Source of the DNA: Caprella mutica
Lineage: Eukaryota > Arthropoda > Malacostraca > Amphipoda > Caprellidae
Direction of reading: 5' to 3'
Assembly (NCBI GenBank): GCA_947561585.1
Contig: CANNZV010000843.1
Span: forward strand, 1-64,000
DNA: 64,000 bases
The notes under the pieces were generated by a model that saw only the letters and a list, made by a program, of their open reading frames with translations, had not been told where the DNA came from and ran no database searches. Below, one piece after another: positions 24,307 through 36,051 of the stretch. The first letter of the stretch is position 1. Every line of letters starts with the position of its first letter. Made by a program: the position numbers and the translations under genes.

Positions 24307-24498
24307 TATACTATTACTCTTCAAAGAATTTAACACATTAAATGAACAACAAATATTATTCTAAATTTTTCAATGGAAATATATATGAAATAATTTTTCT
24401 TTATTACAAATAATTATAGTTCAGTATAACTCCTCTATAATGAAATCCTGTATAGTGAAAAAAAAGTCCTGAGTAAGGAAGTAGCCTCTATAGTCTCA
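24307..24498. other. AT-rich spacer with array-related motifs
   Basis: CTCTATAATGAAAT and CCTGTATAGTGAAA near 24431-24459 are inverted relatives of the next array's unit and may reflect its origin. Confidence 0.5.
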
Positions 24499-24685
24499 GG
24501 ATGCTGTATTCACTATACAGGATACTGTATTCACTATACAGGATACTGTATTCACTATACAGGATACTGTATTCACTATACAGGATACTGTATTCACTAT
24601 ACAGGATACTGTATTCACTATACAGGATACTGTATTCACTATACAGGATACTGTATTCACTATACAGGATACTGTATTCACTATA
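24499..24685. repeat. 21-bp minisatellite, left half
   Basis: Nine copies of a 21-bp unit (core GGATACTGTATTCACTATAC). The array is cut at TA (24684-24685) by the mariner element and resumes at 33669. Confidence 0.96.
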
Positions 24686-25094
24686 CAGGGTGTCCCAGAA
24701 AAAAGGAAACCCATTTTCAAATTAGTTTATTTTAGAAAATATTAAAACTATAAGAATTCTGAAAACACTGTTTTATACGTTTACACTTTCTGCATCCCTT
24801 GTGAAAAATTAATAATGTTACAACAAAAATTAAAAATGCTGCAGCAATTTAGCAGAAGGAAAAAAAAAGTCCTTGTGCGAGGAAGTCCTCATTTTTGGTC
24901 CGTTGATGATACCAACAAACAAAACAAAATTTGTTAGTTTGTATTCATGATACAATGGATACCTATAATAAAATCAGGAATTTTTAATTTTAACACGGTA
25001 ATTTTTATTGCATATTTCAAAACCCCAAAATGCAACTCTCAAAAGAACAACGAGTTTTTGTCGTGACAAGTTATTTAAGAACTGGAAGCTTTAA

Positions 25095-28000
25095 AGGGGG
25101 GGTGCGGGTAAAATCACACTTTAGCTAAAATGTGTTTTATTGGAATCAGCATAATTAATTATGTATTATGACATATTTTGTTCGTCTGGGAAAAATCTAT
25201 TTAAAGAAATAGTATTTAATTAAAATTAGGAATGCGCCATCTGGTGTCAAATAGCACAAGCTTCGTAGAATTTTTATTTTATGTAAACAAGTTTGATCGT
25301 GTTTATGTGCGTATCTTCATACCTATCAAATACCTACTACCTACCACGCTGCGCGGTTTTGGATACTGACTGAAATTCGTGCCTAGGTACCTCTTTAATT
25401 ATTGTAAAATGCCAATGATTAGAAAATGTATAATAAAAAACTGCCCTTCAGGCTCAGTGAAGTCAAAACTAGGCTGATATTTCAAAAGATTCCCATTGAA
25501 ATTTGAAACAAAAACGATATTGTTTTTTGATATTGTTGACAGTTGGGGTTAGACCTTCAACTTAGAGGTGACGTTATTTTATTGGACTCCATTCAATCTC
25601 TAAGAAGAATTCGAAAATATGCTGTCTCCATCATTGGACCATTTTAAACCGGAAGATTTCTACAATTTTGACTAGGCTACCTATTAGGCTATTTCATCAG
25701 TAGACAGACACAGAAATTTCGTTTAATACTGAAGCTTCAATCCCTCGAGGCCTCAACTTCAACCATTTCCTACTTCAGAAATTGATTTTCACTCTGGGTA
25801 AGTGAGTTTATTTTTCCTATCTATACCTTACCTTCCTTCCTTGAGTTCCATAACTGTTACTTTCATGTTATCGTCTGAAACAAGAAGCTTCCTAAGGGCC
25901 TAAGGCTAACAGTTAGGTAGTAGTAGTAGCTGCTGTTGGTAACTGGTAATTAGGTAACAGTAACACTAGCTTAGGACTTACATAAAACCTATGCTATATT
26001 CTACATAGTACCTACCAATTTGCCTAATTATAAACTAACTACCTACTACCTAGTTTGTTAGCCTTCTATATCATGAAAAATATTTAATCTCAAACTTTTA
26101 TGTTTCAACTAAGAAAGGCAATATTTGTTTCCATTTAAACAAGAGGTGTGAAATAACCATAAAAAAGCATATCCTACCTATTGTGCTAAGGTTGATTACC
26201 TGAATTATGAATAGGTACCTACTAATAAGTTAATAGTCTAGCTTCTTCTTCAATGTATCATTGTATGTGACTGTCTGTATGTCAGTTAAAGCCAATTAAT
26301 TGGTTTAAATTTTATTTTATTTCAAAAGGTCAACTCAGATATGTCTAATTGAATTGAAATTTTGAATTAATTCCTATGTTCCACAGTTCCCATGTTAATT
26401 TTGGCTTGAAATCATCAAATAATGAGCCAAATTGGCTTGGCTCAGAATTTATGTGAAATTTTGGCTCAAAAATTGGCTTACAATTTTCCAGCCTCTAGAA
26501 CATGGAACTGTGTTCCATAGAGTATAGACTAGTCACTAGACTCTAGTACATCACAGACTGTACAGTCTAGTGATTCTAGTAGATTAGGTATTTGTAGCCT
26601 TGTAGGAAAATAGGAACTAGCCAACTGGGTACAGAGGTACCTAAGACTCTTATCTTAGTCTTCTTAAATATACTATTTAGAGTCTCCAGATTTCAAAGTG
26701 AGCACAAAGGTTCCAGTCAAGTACTAAGTAGACATTCCAAGGAGAAGAAGGAAATTTGAATTTAAATGTCTCAAATATAATTATGATTTCCTTGAAGTGG
26801 AAAATCTGCACCTGGCAGCCAAATTTAGATATAATTTCACAATAATATTATTTTTTTATAAAGAATTATATTAAGTAGCATTCTGATAAGATTTTAATCA
26901 TTTCATAATTATATTTCTCAGATTCAGCCATTGTTGCAAGAAGGGACTTGGGAGAGAGTTATGAAGGACTGAGTTTCAAGCATTCTTTGAAGGAAAGTGT
27001 TCATTTCCCTGGCAAGATAAATGTTCAGAATAACTTAATATGAGAGGTAATTATGAGATTTGGCCTATACATACAAATTCTTATTAGCTATATAAATTTT
27101 CATATCAACAAACGAGCATATGTTTCCTCTTTGAACCAATTTTAGTAGCTACTTAATCAAATTCTTTGGCATCTTCATATTGAGTAGATACTATTGATCT
27201 ATTACCCTACCTCAATTATGATCTTTTGAGAGTACTTGATATATATTGTTTAACATTTTTGCAAGATAACAGATAACACCCAATTAAATTCATTTTCAGG
27301 AAAAAAATAGTATTTGTAGAAGGAGACACTGCTATGTTGATAATACAAAGTAAGTTGGAAAATGAACTACAGAGAGAATTAGCTCCAATGCTTCAGCCCT
27401 AGTAACTCCCAGTGAAGAAATCTGCAAAATATTTAATTATCTACTCTATTCTCTTCTTAAAAAGTACATCTTTCATGGCTGGTGAAGTTTGCATTAGGAA
27501 ATATTCGGAGGAAATGATTTTCAATGGCATCACTCATAGAGTTAAAATACAAATAATGAAATATGTGACATTTAAAAAATGTTTCTGCATCTACAATAAG
27601 GAAACTTTTTGGGTTACTAACTGTGAATTGAGAATTCAAATATCTGTCCTCAGTATACTTACATCCAAGATTGAGACTATTATTACATTTTCTAAGGGTT
27701 GCAACTTTTCTTAAAAGAGATGCATATTGCAAAAAATATGTATAAGATAAAGATCATAACAATTTACTCTCCTCCTTCAAAAATTCCATTTATTGTCATT
27801 TTGGGCATTAAATGAAGATATCTCTGAATTTCTACAAAGTATTTGTTCCATTTAGTTCACATATTAAGATGAATCAACAAACCTGTGTTATTTTATCTTG
27901 ATTTAATGAACCATTACAATTCTGTGAATTCTAAGGAATATTCAGTAGGTATATAACTGTTTTTTTAAAGTTTATGAAGCATGTTCTGATCATGGGATTA

Positions 28001-30779
28001 ATTGTTAGAAAGTAAATCTTATTCCTGTAATAATGAAAGGAAATAGTTAATATTTGAAAGCTTGTCACATTTGTATTGTTTAATAAAACTAGCATATACA
28101 TATGGTAACTTTTATTGATAGAAAATCCTTGAATATGAACAGTAATGCAAAAAATTTAAAAATGTATAATAACTATTCATAAATAGACTCCTAATGATTG
28201 ATAGTTATTGTTGAACAATTTTTCACAAAAAAAAAAAGATGATAGCTATTTATATAAACTGTATAATTAGCAAAGTTCCATTTTATTTATTAACAGTAAT
28301 ATTAAAGTTAAAATTTCTTAATTTAGAATGTATCTATTATCTAGCTATTTTTTGTGCTTTACTCAATTTCTTTCTTTTCTTTATCGCTACCATTTATTTT
28401 CAACACATGATACTATTAAATTTTGGGAAACTATAAATTTTGATGCAATTGTGATTAGGGGATCAAGTTCTCCAGTGATGAGTTGAATAACCAGTGTGCA
28501 GGCAACAGTGAGCTGTGATGTATGGTGAGTAATCAGGCATCAGTCTGCTATGTTGTTTTAAGAGGATACCTGTGGAAATAGAAAATGAGAATTATTGTTT
28601 ACTTGACTTTTGATATAAATTTTTTATAGGAAATGAATTGTGCAACAATGAGAAAAGTATAAATATAGTTATTCGCAAATTTTGAGATTAATTGATAATT
28701 AGATGCACTAACTGAAACAAAACTGCCCACTTAATAATAATAATAAAATCTGCTTGAATTGCAATTAAGTGTAATTTAGGAATTAGTTATAGTGGAGATT
28801 TATTTCAAATTGACTGATTGAACTGGTCTGACTCTCTGATATTGTCTAAAAACAAGTTACTTAAATTTGGATGTCACTCATCTAACTAGAGGATATAATA
28901 TTTTTTGTAAACAAAATAGCTATGAACAATTTACAAAGCATATTTATGAATTAGGTAGTAATTACCACTACACTTTTGGTAAGAAGTTTCAATTTCAGTC
29001 TCTCAAAGTAATGAAAACAGGATAAAATCTACTAACTAGAGATATTGATCAATTTTAATGAAACAGCTTGTATAAAATGTATAATTTGTTCTCAAAAATC
29101 TTTTTTCTGTGCAATCGACATGCAGATATAGAAGTAAATGAGCATCTGCTTGCAAAGAATCTTTCAAAAACATCACCAATAATACACAGTGTTTAATGAA
29201 GGTAAATGTACATATTTTCAAAATGAAAAACAGAAGGTCGGGTAGGGGTAAACCTATAAAGCAGGTAAATTGCGACACAGTAGCTAACTGTGGCATCTAA
29301 GTTTCTAACCACTGTAAACTTACAGAACACCTATAAAATTATCAGTTTCAAAACACACATTAAATTGAATTTAGCTATAATTTACAGGAATGTTTCGATA
29401 AAAATTATGTTCAACTGTTCAGCAGTTTTTAGAGACTTTCTTGAGAGGGCCGCAATTAGAAATTCAAGGGCAGCAATTTACTTAAGACTGTAGGAAGTGG
29501 TAAACACAGTTTACAATTTTTACAATCTTTGATTTCTCCCAATATTTTGATAATTTAAATGGATTCAACTAAGTAAAATTCATGTAAATTACTAAAATAA
29601 AGGAAGATATCAAAGATTGTTTTGTTTACACAGAAATTGTAAAATTTTTCCATATTCCGCAGGTTGGCTACCGTCTAAACCAGTGACCCAGCATGAAAAT
29701 ACCAAGTAAAATAGTATGTCTCATAAACTCCAAAATGACTGTCTCAAACTCGCCATTAAAATGGCGAGTTTAGACATGCAATATTACCTGGTGAAAATAT
29801 TAAAAATAATTAAAAATTTAAAATATGAGACTATTCCTATTTTCTGTGTGAACAATCCATTATTTTCTTCTATATTCAAATGAATTTAAGACAGAATTTT
29901 ACTGAGAAGTAGGAACAAAATCAAGAGCCAAAAAAGTGAAAATTTAAGGATTTATTGGAGAACAGTTTACCAGTTGCTGTAGTTTGGGCACTGGGTGTGC
30001 TTCTAGCCCTAGGTAACCTACCTATCTGTCTTAGACTGTCTAGTTTCTGGCAGCATAATAATAATCTGACTCTGTCCTCTGATATCATTATATGTTTCAG
30101 TTTCTGAGTTTCATATGAAGTACTGAGACTAGAGAGTATCTACAAGACTACAGGGTGAAATGTACTTAGTAACCTAGGATCATCAGTGAGGCCGAGTAAG
30201 ATGTTAGGACTATGAGCCTGAAAAAAAAATAGGAACTTGGGTTTAACTGTTGCCAACTTACCTAGCACTGTAATCTCAACTCTGTTGTCTGCAAGGTACA
30301 GGTTACTGTATCCTGGTTGTCTGCAAGGTTCACTGTAATTTGTAAACTGCTGGTTTAGGTTCTTTAGTCAAAGGCCGTAGCCCGTAGGTAGTCAAGTTTA
30401 ATAGAAATTAATACCCTAATTCTTATATATGAATAAAAGAAGATAACAATACAATATTAACATGCAAATACGAGGAATAATACACACTGGGTCATAAACT
30501 ATACATATGACGCCATATTTCTCTATCATTAATTCGAGTTTCAATCAGGATACTATTTTTTGTTTACATAATCTGGTGATATTTGTAAACATTGCAGTTG
30601 TAGCGCCATCTACCGGACTATCGCATAACTTCATAAGCCTATGTTAACTAATAAAAAAATCTATTTTCTCTAAAAATACTGTGAATTGAACCGAAATATT
30701 TCATATTTGTAACTAATAAATGTTTATCTATCATATTATGTTAAAATATTTCATATGAAAATTACCCGCACCCCCCCCT
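25095..30779. mobile_element. 5.7-kb Kolobok-like TTAA transposon inside the transposase gene
   Basis: The left tip AGGGGGGGTGCGGGTAA follows TTAA 25091-25094. The right tip (inverted, one more C) precedes TTAA 30780-30783. TTAA plus an AGGRR-type tip is what I know of the Kolobok/T2 superfamily, whose proteins can carry THAP domains, and a THAP-like remnant lies at 25409. The rest is decayed. Frames at 27412-27714 and 28239-28436 have no motif I recognise. Local sequence is rich in TAGGTA/TACCTA words (for example 25320-25400 and 25900-26060), unlike the surrounding window. Confidence 0.78.
25409..25560 (+). pseudogene. THAP-like zinc-finger remnant
   Basis: ATG at 25409 opens MPMIRKCIIKNCPSGSVKSK, then a stop, then YFKRFPLKFETKT in the same frame. 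The spacing Met-Pro, Cys-x4-Cys and Phe-x2-Phe-Pro resembles the start of a THAP domain, a DNA-binding zinc finger common in P, Kolobok and related transposases. The downstream Trp, Cys and His cannot be placed with confidence. Stops follow. The assignment rests on short motifs and needs a profile search. Confidence 0.5.
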
Positions 30780-30783
30780 TTAA

Positions 30784-31475
30784 ACTGGTTCAACAAGATT
30801 TTGAACAACGCGTTCCGGAAAGAGCTTCGCCAACTAAGAAGACCATATGGACAAATGTTAATAAGTTCAAAACTGAAGGAACAACTTCGAATTTAAACAG
30901 AGAGCGATCGGGATGCAGGAGAACAGAACGAACAAGGGAAAACATTAATCGTGTTCGTGAAAAGCTAATTGAGAATTCAAAAATATCAACGAGAAGGAAC
31001 GGGTTGGACATCAGTAAAAGCACATTTAACCGGATAGTTAAAAACGATGTAAGGTATCATGCTTACAAGATTCATGTACGGCATGAACTATTAGAACCGG
31101 ATTTACCTCGCCGCCTAAATTTTTCCAATTGGTTTCTGCAAAAAAATGCTCGCTTCGTAGAAGACATCGTGATTGGTGATGAAGCAGCATTTCATATGAA
31201 TGGAAGAGTCAATAATTATAACATTCGCCAGTATGCACCCAGAAATAATCCTCCAAATTTCAACTTCGACGTAACAATGTGCAGGGAGAAAGTTTCTGTA
31301 TGGATGGGAATGTGTGGAAACGGACGACTTGTGGGCCCTATCTTCTACGAAAATAATATGAATAGAGATAAATACTTAAACCTAATTACAGAAAGAATAA
31401 TTCCTGAGCTGCATCAAATTTACCCAAACAGATTTAATAGGCTATGGTGGATTCAGGATGGTGCTCCAGCACATA
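30784..31475 (+). pseudogene. central transposase fragment (HTH and first two catalytic Asp)
   Basis: This fragment reads on without stops from the TTAA duplication at 30780-30783 to the TA at 31474-31475. The frame is artificially extended upstream into the Kolobok-like tip (ATG at 30755) and downstream into the Tc1-like tip (stop near 31517), so a 254-codon hybrid frame exists that is not a real protein boundary. Confidence 0.9.
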
Positions 31476-33036
31476 AACTGCGTCCATCGCTTTATTGCAG
31501 ATCACTATTTTGTGAATAATTTTAATAATATTGATCGTACAGTAGTGAAACTTTGGTCACTGGAAGATTGCTTCTATGTTAGTATCTTGCTGAAATATTT
31601 TTTGAATCCATGAGAAAATTTGGAAGTTATGAACGTTTATGTATTTTCAAGGCATTTTAACTGTCCATCGCTTTATTGCAGCTCTGTGAAAAGGCCAAAA
31701 AATGGGCGATTAACTGCTAGCGAGAGGGTAAAAATTGTACCAGGTCATGCAGAAGGGAGGACTCTTCTATATTTAGCTTTATAATTCGGGAGGGTTAAGA
31801 GAACAATAGTTTCTTTTGTGGAAAATCCCGACACAAGCCCAAGGAGAGATGAGGGTACGAGAAAAAGAATTTCCCATCGAAATATGCGAAAAATGCGCAG
31901 GCAATTCATAAGGCAGCTAAATGACACTAGTGCCTCCATATTTGACAAGGCTATCATTGGTCTTACGTCAAAACAGTCCTGATGTAATGTCTCAAATGAA
32001 ACGGTCAGAAATGCTCAATGGGGCTTAAGACCAGAGAACAAGGCAATGAAGTGATGAGAGTCTCTCACTTGATGCCCAGAGATATGAGGAAAGAAGTTGT
32101 AACCCTTCAAGCATGAGATTGTGCGAAGTAATGCAAGAAAATCATCTTTTGCCAACGAGATAATTGAAAACTATTAGGCCAAGGGAACAAGTACTCAACT
32201 AAAGAGGCAATATAGGATTAGATTGTTAGGTTTACACCCTCTGGTACTCGAAAAGGGTCAATTAACGTTTCACCAATGATGCCCGCTTAAAACATAAAGC
32301 CACAGCCTCCTTGTTGACGACGAAACCAGTGTGGATAAACAGCTCCAATAGGATCCAAACTTTAACCTATCCATCCAGACAATCAAGGGTGGCTCTTTCC
32401 TCATCTGTTAAAAGAACAAGTAGGAAGTTTGTTTTCATGTAATTCTGTGTACATCTAATGCCTTTTTCCTTTTGGGTCTTGTCCATAGGAGGCATGGAAA
32501 TGGGCTCCACGTTCCTTGTCGTCTCATTTAAGACACTTTTTGGACGAATAACCAATGACAGCCTTGTCAAAAATGGAGGCACTAGTGTTATTTGGCTGCC
32601 TTATAACCTGCCTGGGTAGTTTTCGCATATTTCGAGGGGAAAAGCTTCTCCTCGTACCCTCATCTCTCCTTGGGTTGGTGTCGGGATCTTCCACAAAAGA
32701 AACTATTGTTCTCTTAACCCTCCCAAGTTATAAAGCTAAATATAGAAGAGTCCTCCCTTCTGCAGGACCTGTTACAATTTTTACCCTCTCGGTAGAAGTT
32801 AATCGCCCATTTCTTGGCCTTTTCACAAAGCTGCAATAAAGCGATGGACAGTTAAAATGCCTTCAAAATACATAAACGTTCATAACTTTCCAATTTTCTC
32901 ATGGATTCAAAAAATATTTCAGCAAGATACTAACATAGAAGCAACCTTCCAGTGACCAAAGTTTCACTACTGTACGATCAATATTATTAGAATTATTCAC
33001 AAAATAGAGATCTGCAATAAAGCGATGGACGCAGTT
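31476..33036. mobile_element. Tc1-like foldback element with ~495-bp inverted arms
   Basis: AACTGCGTCCATCGCTTTAT starts after TA 31474-31475. Its inverse ends before TA 33037-33038. The arms run from 31476 to about 31970 and from about 32545 to 33036, with a ~570-bp centre. The outer 200 bp hold a second pair of the tip motif (GTCCATCGCTTTATTGCAG at about 31663-31681), so the tip is duplicated inside each arm. Both arms contain the same transposase N-terminal coding text, inverted. Confidence 0.9.
31700..32830. pseudogene. duplicated, inverted Tc1-like transposase fragments
   Basis: On the plus strand from about 31703 one reads NGRLTASERVKIV and later RVKRTIVSFVENPDTSPRRD, a Tc1-type helix-turn-helix start. 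On the minus strand from about 32807 the same order appears (NGRLTSTERVKIV, then RVKRTIVSFVEDPDTNPRRD), continuing in another frame to LLTDEERATLDCLDG (about 32370-32415), which resembles the first-Asp motif. All frames are broken. Two half genes facing each other suggest an inverted duplication of an autonomous element with loss of its 3' half. Confidence 0.8.
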
Positions 33037-33038
33037 TA

Positions 33039-33346
33039 GAAGTCGTGCAGTTCAAGAATTGCTACATGATAATTTCAACGATCGCATTATTGCACTGAAC
33101 CATCCAATTGAGTGGCCGCCCAGATCGCCGGACTTGACACCGTGCGATTTTTTCCTTTGGGGACACCTCAAGAGCAAAGTGTACTTTTCTCCTCCAGAAA
33201 ACACAGACGATTTGAGAGAGAGAATTGTAAACGAAGTTGATTTACTAAAAGAAAATCCGGATTTAGTTAAAAGAGTTTTTGCTGGAATGAGAAAAAGGCT
33301 GCAATTATGTGTAGAAAGAAATGGAGGACATGTCGAGGGAAATTAA
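33039..33346 (+). pseudogene. C-terminal transposase fragment
   Basis: This fragment continues the frame directly after TA 33037-33038 with RSRAVQELL. It contains EWPPRSPDLTPCDFFLWG and ends at TAA 33344-33346 after about 102 codons. Confidence 0.9.
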
Positions 33347-33668
33347 CCTTACACCTTGGAAATAAGTATTGCGGTTCCAATGTTAATAAATCTCTTTAAT
33401 TTGTCTCTTATTTTTAATAAACCTTAGGATTTAATTTTTAATACTACCGGATGTTTAAGAAATATATCGTGCCCGCACAAGGACTTTTTTTTTCCTTTTG
33501 CTAAATTCGCTGCAGCATTTTTAATTTTTGTTGTAACATTATTAATTTTTCACAAGGGATGCAGAAAGTGTAAACGTATAAAACAGTGTTTTCAGAATTC
33601 TTATAGTTTTAATATTTTCTAAAATAAACTAATTTGAAAATGGGTTTCCTTTTTTCTGGGACACCCTG

Positions 33669-34308
33669 TACAGGATACTGTATTCACTATACAGGATACT
33701 GTATTCACTATACAGGATACTGTATTCGCTATACAGGATACTGTATTCACTATACAGGATACTGTATTCACTATACAGGATACTGTATTCACTATACAGG
33801 ATACTATATTCGCTATACAGGATACTGTATTCGCTATACAGGATACTGTATTCGCTATACAGGATACTGCATTCACTATACAGGATACTGTATTCACTAT
33901 ACAGGATACTGTATTCGCTATACAGGATACTGTATTCGCTATACAGGATACTGTATTCGCTATACAGGATACTGCATTCACTATACAGGATACTGTATTC
34001 GCTATACAGGATACTGCATTCACTATACAGGATACTGTATTCACTATACAGGATACTGTATTCGCTATACAGGATACTGTATTCACTATACAGGATACTG
34101 TATTCGCTATACAGGATACTGTATTCACTATACAGGATACTGTATTCACTATACAGGATACTGTATTCACTATACAGGATACTGCATTCACTATACAGGA
34201 TACTGTATTCACTATACAGGATACTGTATTCACTATACAGGATACTGTATTCACTATACAGGATACTGTATTCACTATACAGCATACTGCATTCACTATA
34301 CAGGATGC
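33669..34308. repeat. 21-bp minisatellite, right half
   Basis: About 30 copies continuing the array at 24499-24685 in the same orientation and phase. TTCGCTATACAGG and GCATTCACTATAC variants occur only in this half. Confidence 0.96.
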
Positions 34309-34498
34309 TAATCCTTTTTATCAATTAGATTTCTTTCGCGATTCAATGAATAATAATTATTACTTTGACTCCTTTCGATTTCCTCTCCTTCCTCCACCTC
34401 TCTTTTCTATAACCGGTTTATTTTCTTTGTTGGATATTTATTCTGCAGGTATCATGGATACAAATTAAAAGAAAAGGTTATATAATACTATCAATATA

Positions 34499-34701
34499 CA
34501 GGGTGACATACAAAAAAGTGTACCCAAGTTTGAATTAATATAAATATCGTACACGTACAATCTTAAACAATGACGGTGGTAGAATGGATACATGAAAAAA
34601 AATATAATTTTTAAATTTACTTCAACTAATTTTTTAACTACTTATATATACCATGTTTATATTAATTCTAAGTTGGGTACACTTTTTTGTGGGTCACCCT
34701 G
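34499..34701. mobile_element. 203-bp MITE with CAGGGTGAC ends
   Basis: CAGGGTGACATACAAAAAAG starts after TA 34497-34498, and its inverse ends at 34701 before TA 34702-34703. Arms of about 42 bp surround an AT-rich centre without coding capacity. Tips share CAGGGTG with the elements at 24686 and 43691, so it may be mobilised by the same group of transposases. Confidence 0.92.
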
Positions 34702-34703
34702 TA

Positions 34704-36051
34704 TACTATTTTTTATGATCGGAAATGTTGTGAAACTGTCCAATAACTTGGAACTGAGGAAAAGAAAGATAAGCTATAATGAAGCCATGGTAATTAACAG
34801 GCAAATTACAACAGTTCACTCAGAGTGGTTTTTTTCTGTTTAATTTAATTTGGTAAGTTCTTTAAATAATTGCTCTTGAAATTTCCATTAAAAACATTAT
34901 TAGAATAATTTCATTCATATGAACGAACCGTAATAAATTAATATAAGTTTTCATCTGTTGGAAAATTCATTGGATTAATTTTAATATTAAAATTGTAATT
35001 TTATATAATTTATTGGTTATATACTAATAATATTTGTTATAAGTACTAGTTTGTTAACAATATTTAATATTGTATATAATTTTGTTATAATATCATTACC
35101 AGGGTTGTGACAATAAGCGTTTAAAATTTTAGATCCTGAGAATATTATAGACGGAGAGAATTAAAGAGTATTGCTACACCAGCGGTATATAGTATTCGAT
35201 ACCATTTCACTTCGTTTCGTCTATGATATTCTTAAATCTATGATGTTAAACGCATATTGTCACAAACCTAATCATTACATACGTATTTAGGTTTACATAA
35301 TAATATTTCTAATTAAAAACGTTCTCAGTACGATATAGGATTAACAATTATATTTCTTTAGTAACATAATAATTATATGTATAATCCCCTTCGCATTGTA
35401 ATAATCCCCTATGATTATCTCTTTGAGGATTATAATTCGAAATATATGGAAAAACATTTTTCAAAGTATTAATTAACCCATTATGCAAAAGGTGACAATC
35501 TGTCCCCTTTCAAATGATGTATACGGGGTATAATTTTTTGAGAAATTTCGGATAAACTTCTTCAAAATATTAAAGCACATCGTGTAAGCTTACTTTAGTC
35601 AGCGCTTTTTTGTTAAATAAAAATATAAGTGAATTTTATTGTATATATGCTTTCCTCACCAAAAAATATATTACATGAATATTTTAAAAACAGGAAGTAC
35701 AGGCAAACAGAAAATAGATCCTTTATTTGAAACACAGTACAGATACATGAGATATGAACCTTTTAAAGACAGATAAATATATTAGATATTCATATATGTA
35801 TTGCATATACACTAAGGTTTGAAAGTTTTCATATTGCATAATCATGGTTACTATATATGTAGTATATTGGATAATATGAGACAATACAGTATAAATATGT
35901 TCTTTTCATTTTAAATCAATCATATCCTCGTAAGAACTCATAATTAATAAGTGGGCATAAAACCATATAATAAAGTATCTATTAAAAAAGAGATTGTAAT
36001 CATATTTAATTTACATCATAATATATCTTCCTGTTAAGTTCTTCTTTATAA
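34704..36051. other. AT-rich single-copy DNA, nothing recognised
   Basis: Very AT-rich with no frame of note, no RNA motif and no transposon ends. Confidence 0.5.

Larger units (their letters stand above)
25030..33346 (+). pseudogene. mariner-type transposase gene in three pieces
   Basis: The exon-like pieces are 25030-25094, 30784-31475 and 33039-33346. They are not introns but disruptions by two transposons. Joined in frame they total 1065 bp, that is 354 codons plus stop, with no internal stop. The start is the ATG at 25030 (MQLSKEQRVFVV). A helix-turn-helix region follows (about residues 1-110, including SPTKKTIWTNVNKF). The DDE/D core has VIGDEAAF (first Asp, about residue 154), WIQDGAPAH (second Asp, about 247) and PRSPDLTPCDFFLWG (third Asp, about 284). 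The second and third Asp are 36 residues apart. The family is the widespread arthropod mariner-like group with DGAPAH and PDLTP motifs. Neither piece can work alone. Confidence 0.93.
24686..33668 (+). mobile_element. mariner-family element (TIR CAGGGTGTCCC) split by two later insertions
   Basis: CAGGGTGTCCCAGAAAAAAG starts after TA 24684-24685. The inverted end stops at 33668 before TA 33669-33670. Terminal inverted repeats are about 195 bp (24686-24880 and 33474-33668) and very similar. Subtracting the inserts at 25095-30779 and 31476-33036, each with one target duplication, leaves about 1.73 kb, normal for the family. It sits inside the 21-bp minisatellite, whose unit contains TATACAGG, the same six to eight bases as the target plus element tip. 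Confidence 0.95.

Noticed and set aside
27412..27732. Overlapping 100-codon (+) and 91-codon (-) frames in the Kolobok-like insert
   Set aside because: Neither shows a transposase motif or domain; both strands open over the same DNA suggests chance.
32555..32839. 94-codon plus-strand frame and the matching minus frame at 31745-31957
   Set aside because: Antisense readings of the two inverted transposase arms; the coding sense is the opposite strand in each arm.
33619..34324. Long frames on both strands over the right half of the 21-bp array
   Set aside because: Seven-residue repeat peptides from a minisatellite; extended a few codons into the mariner tip.
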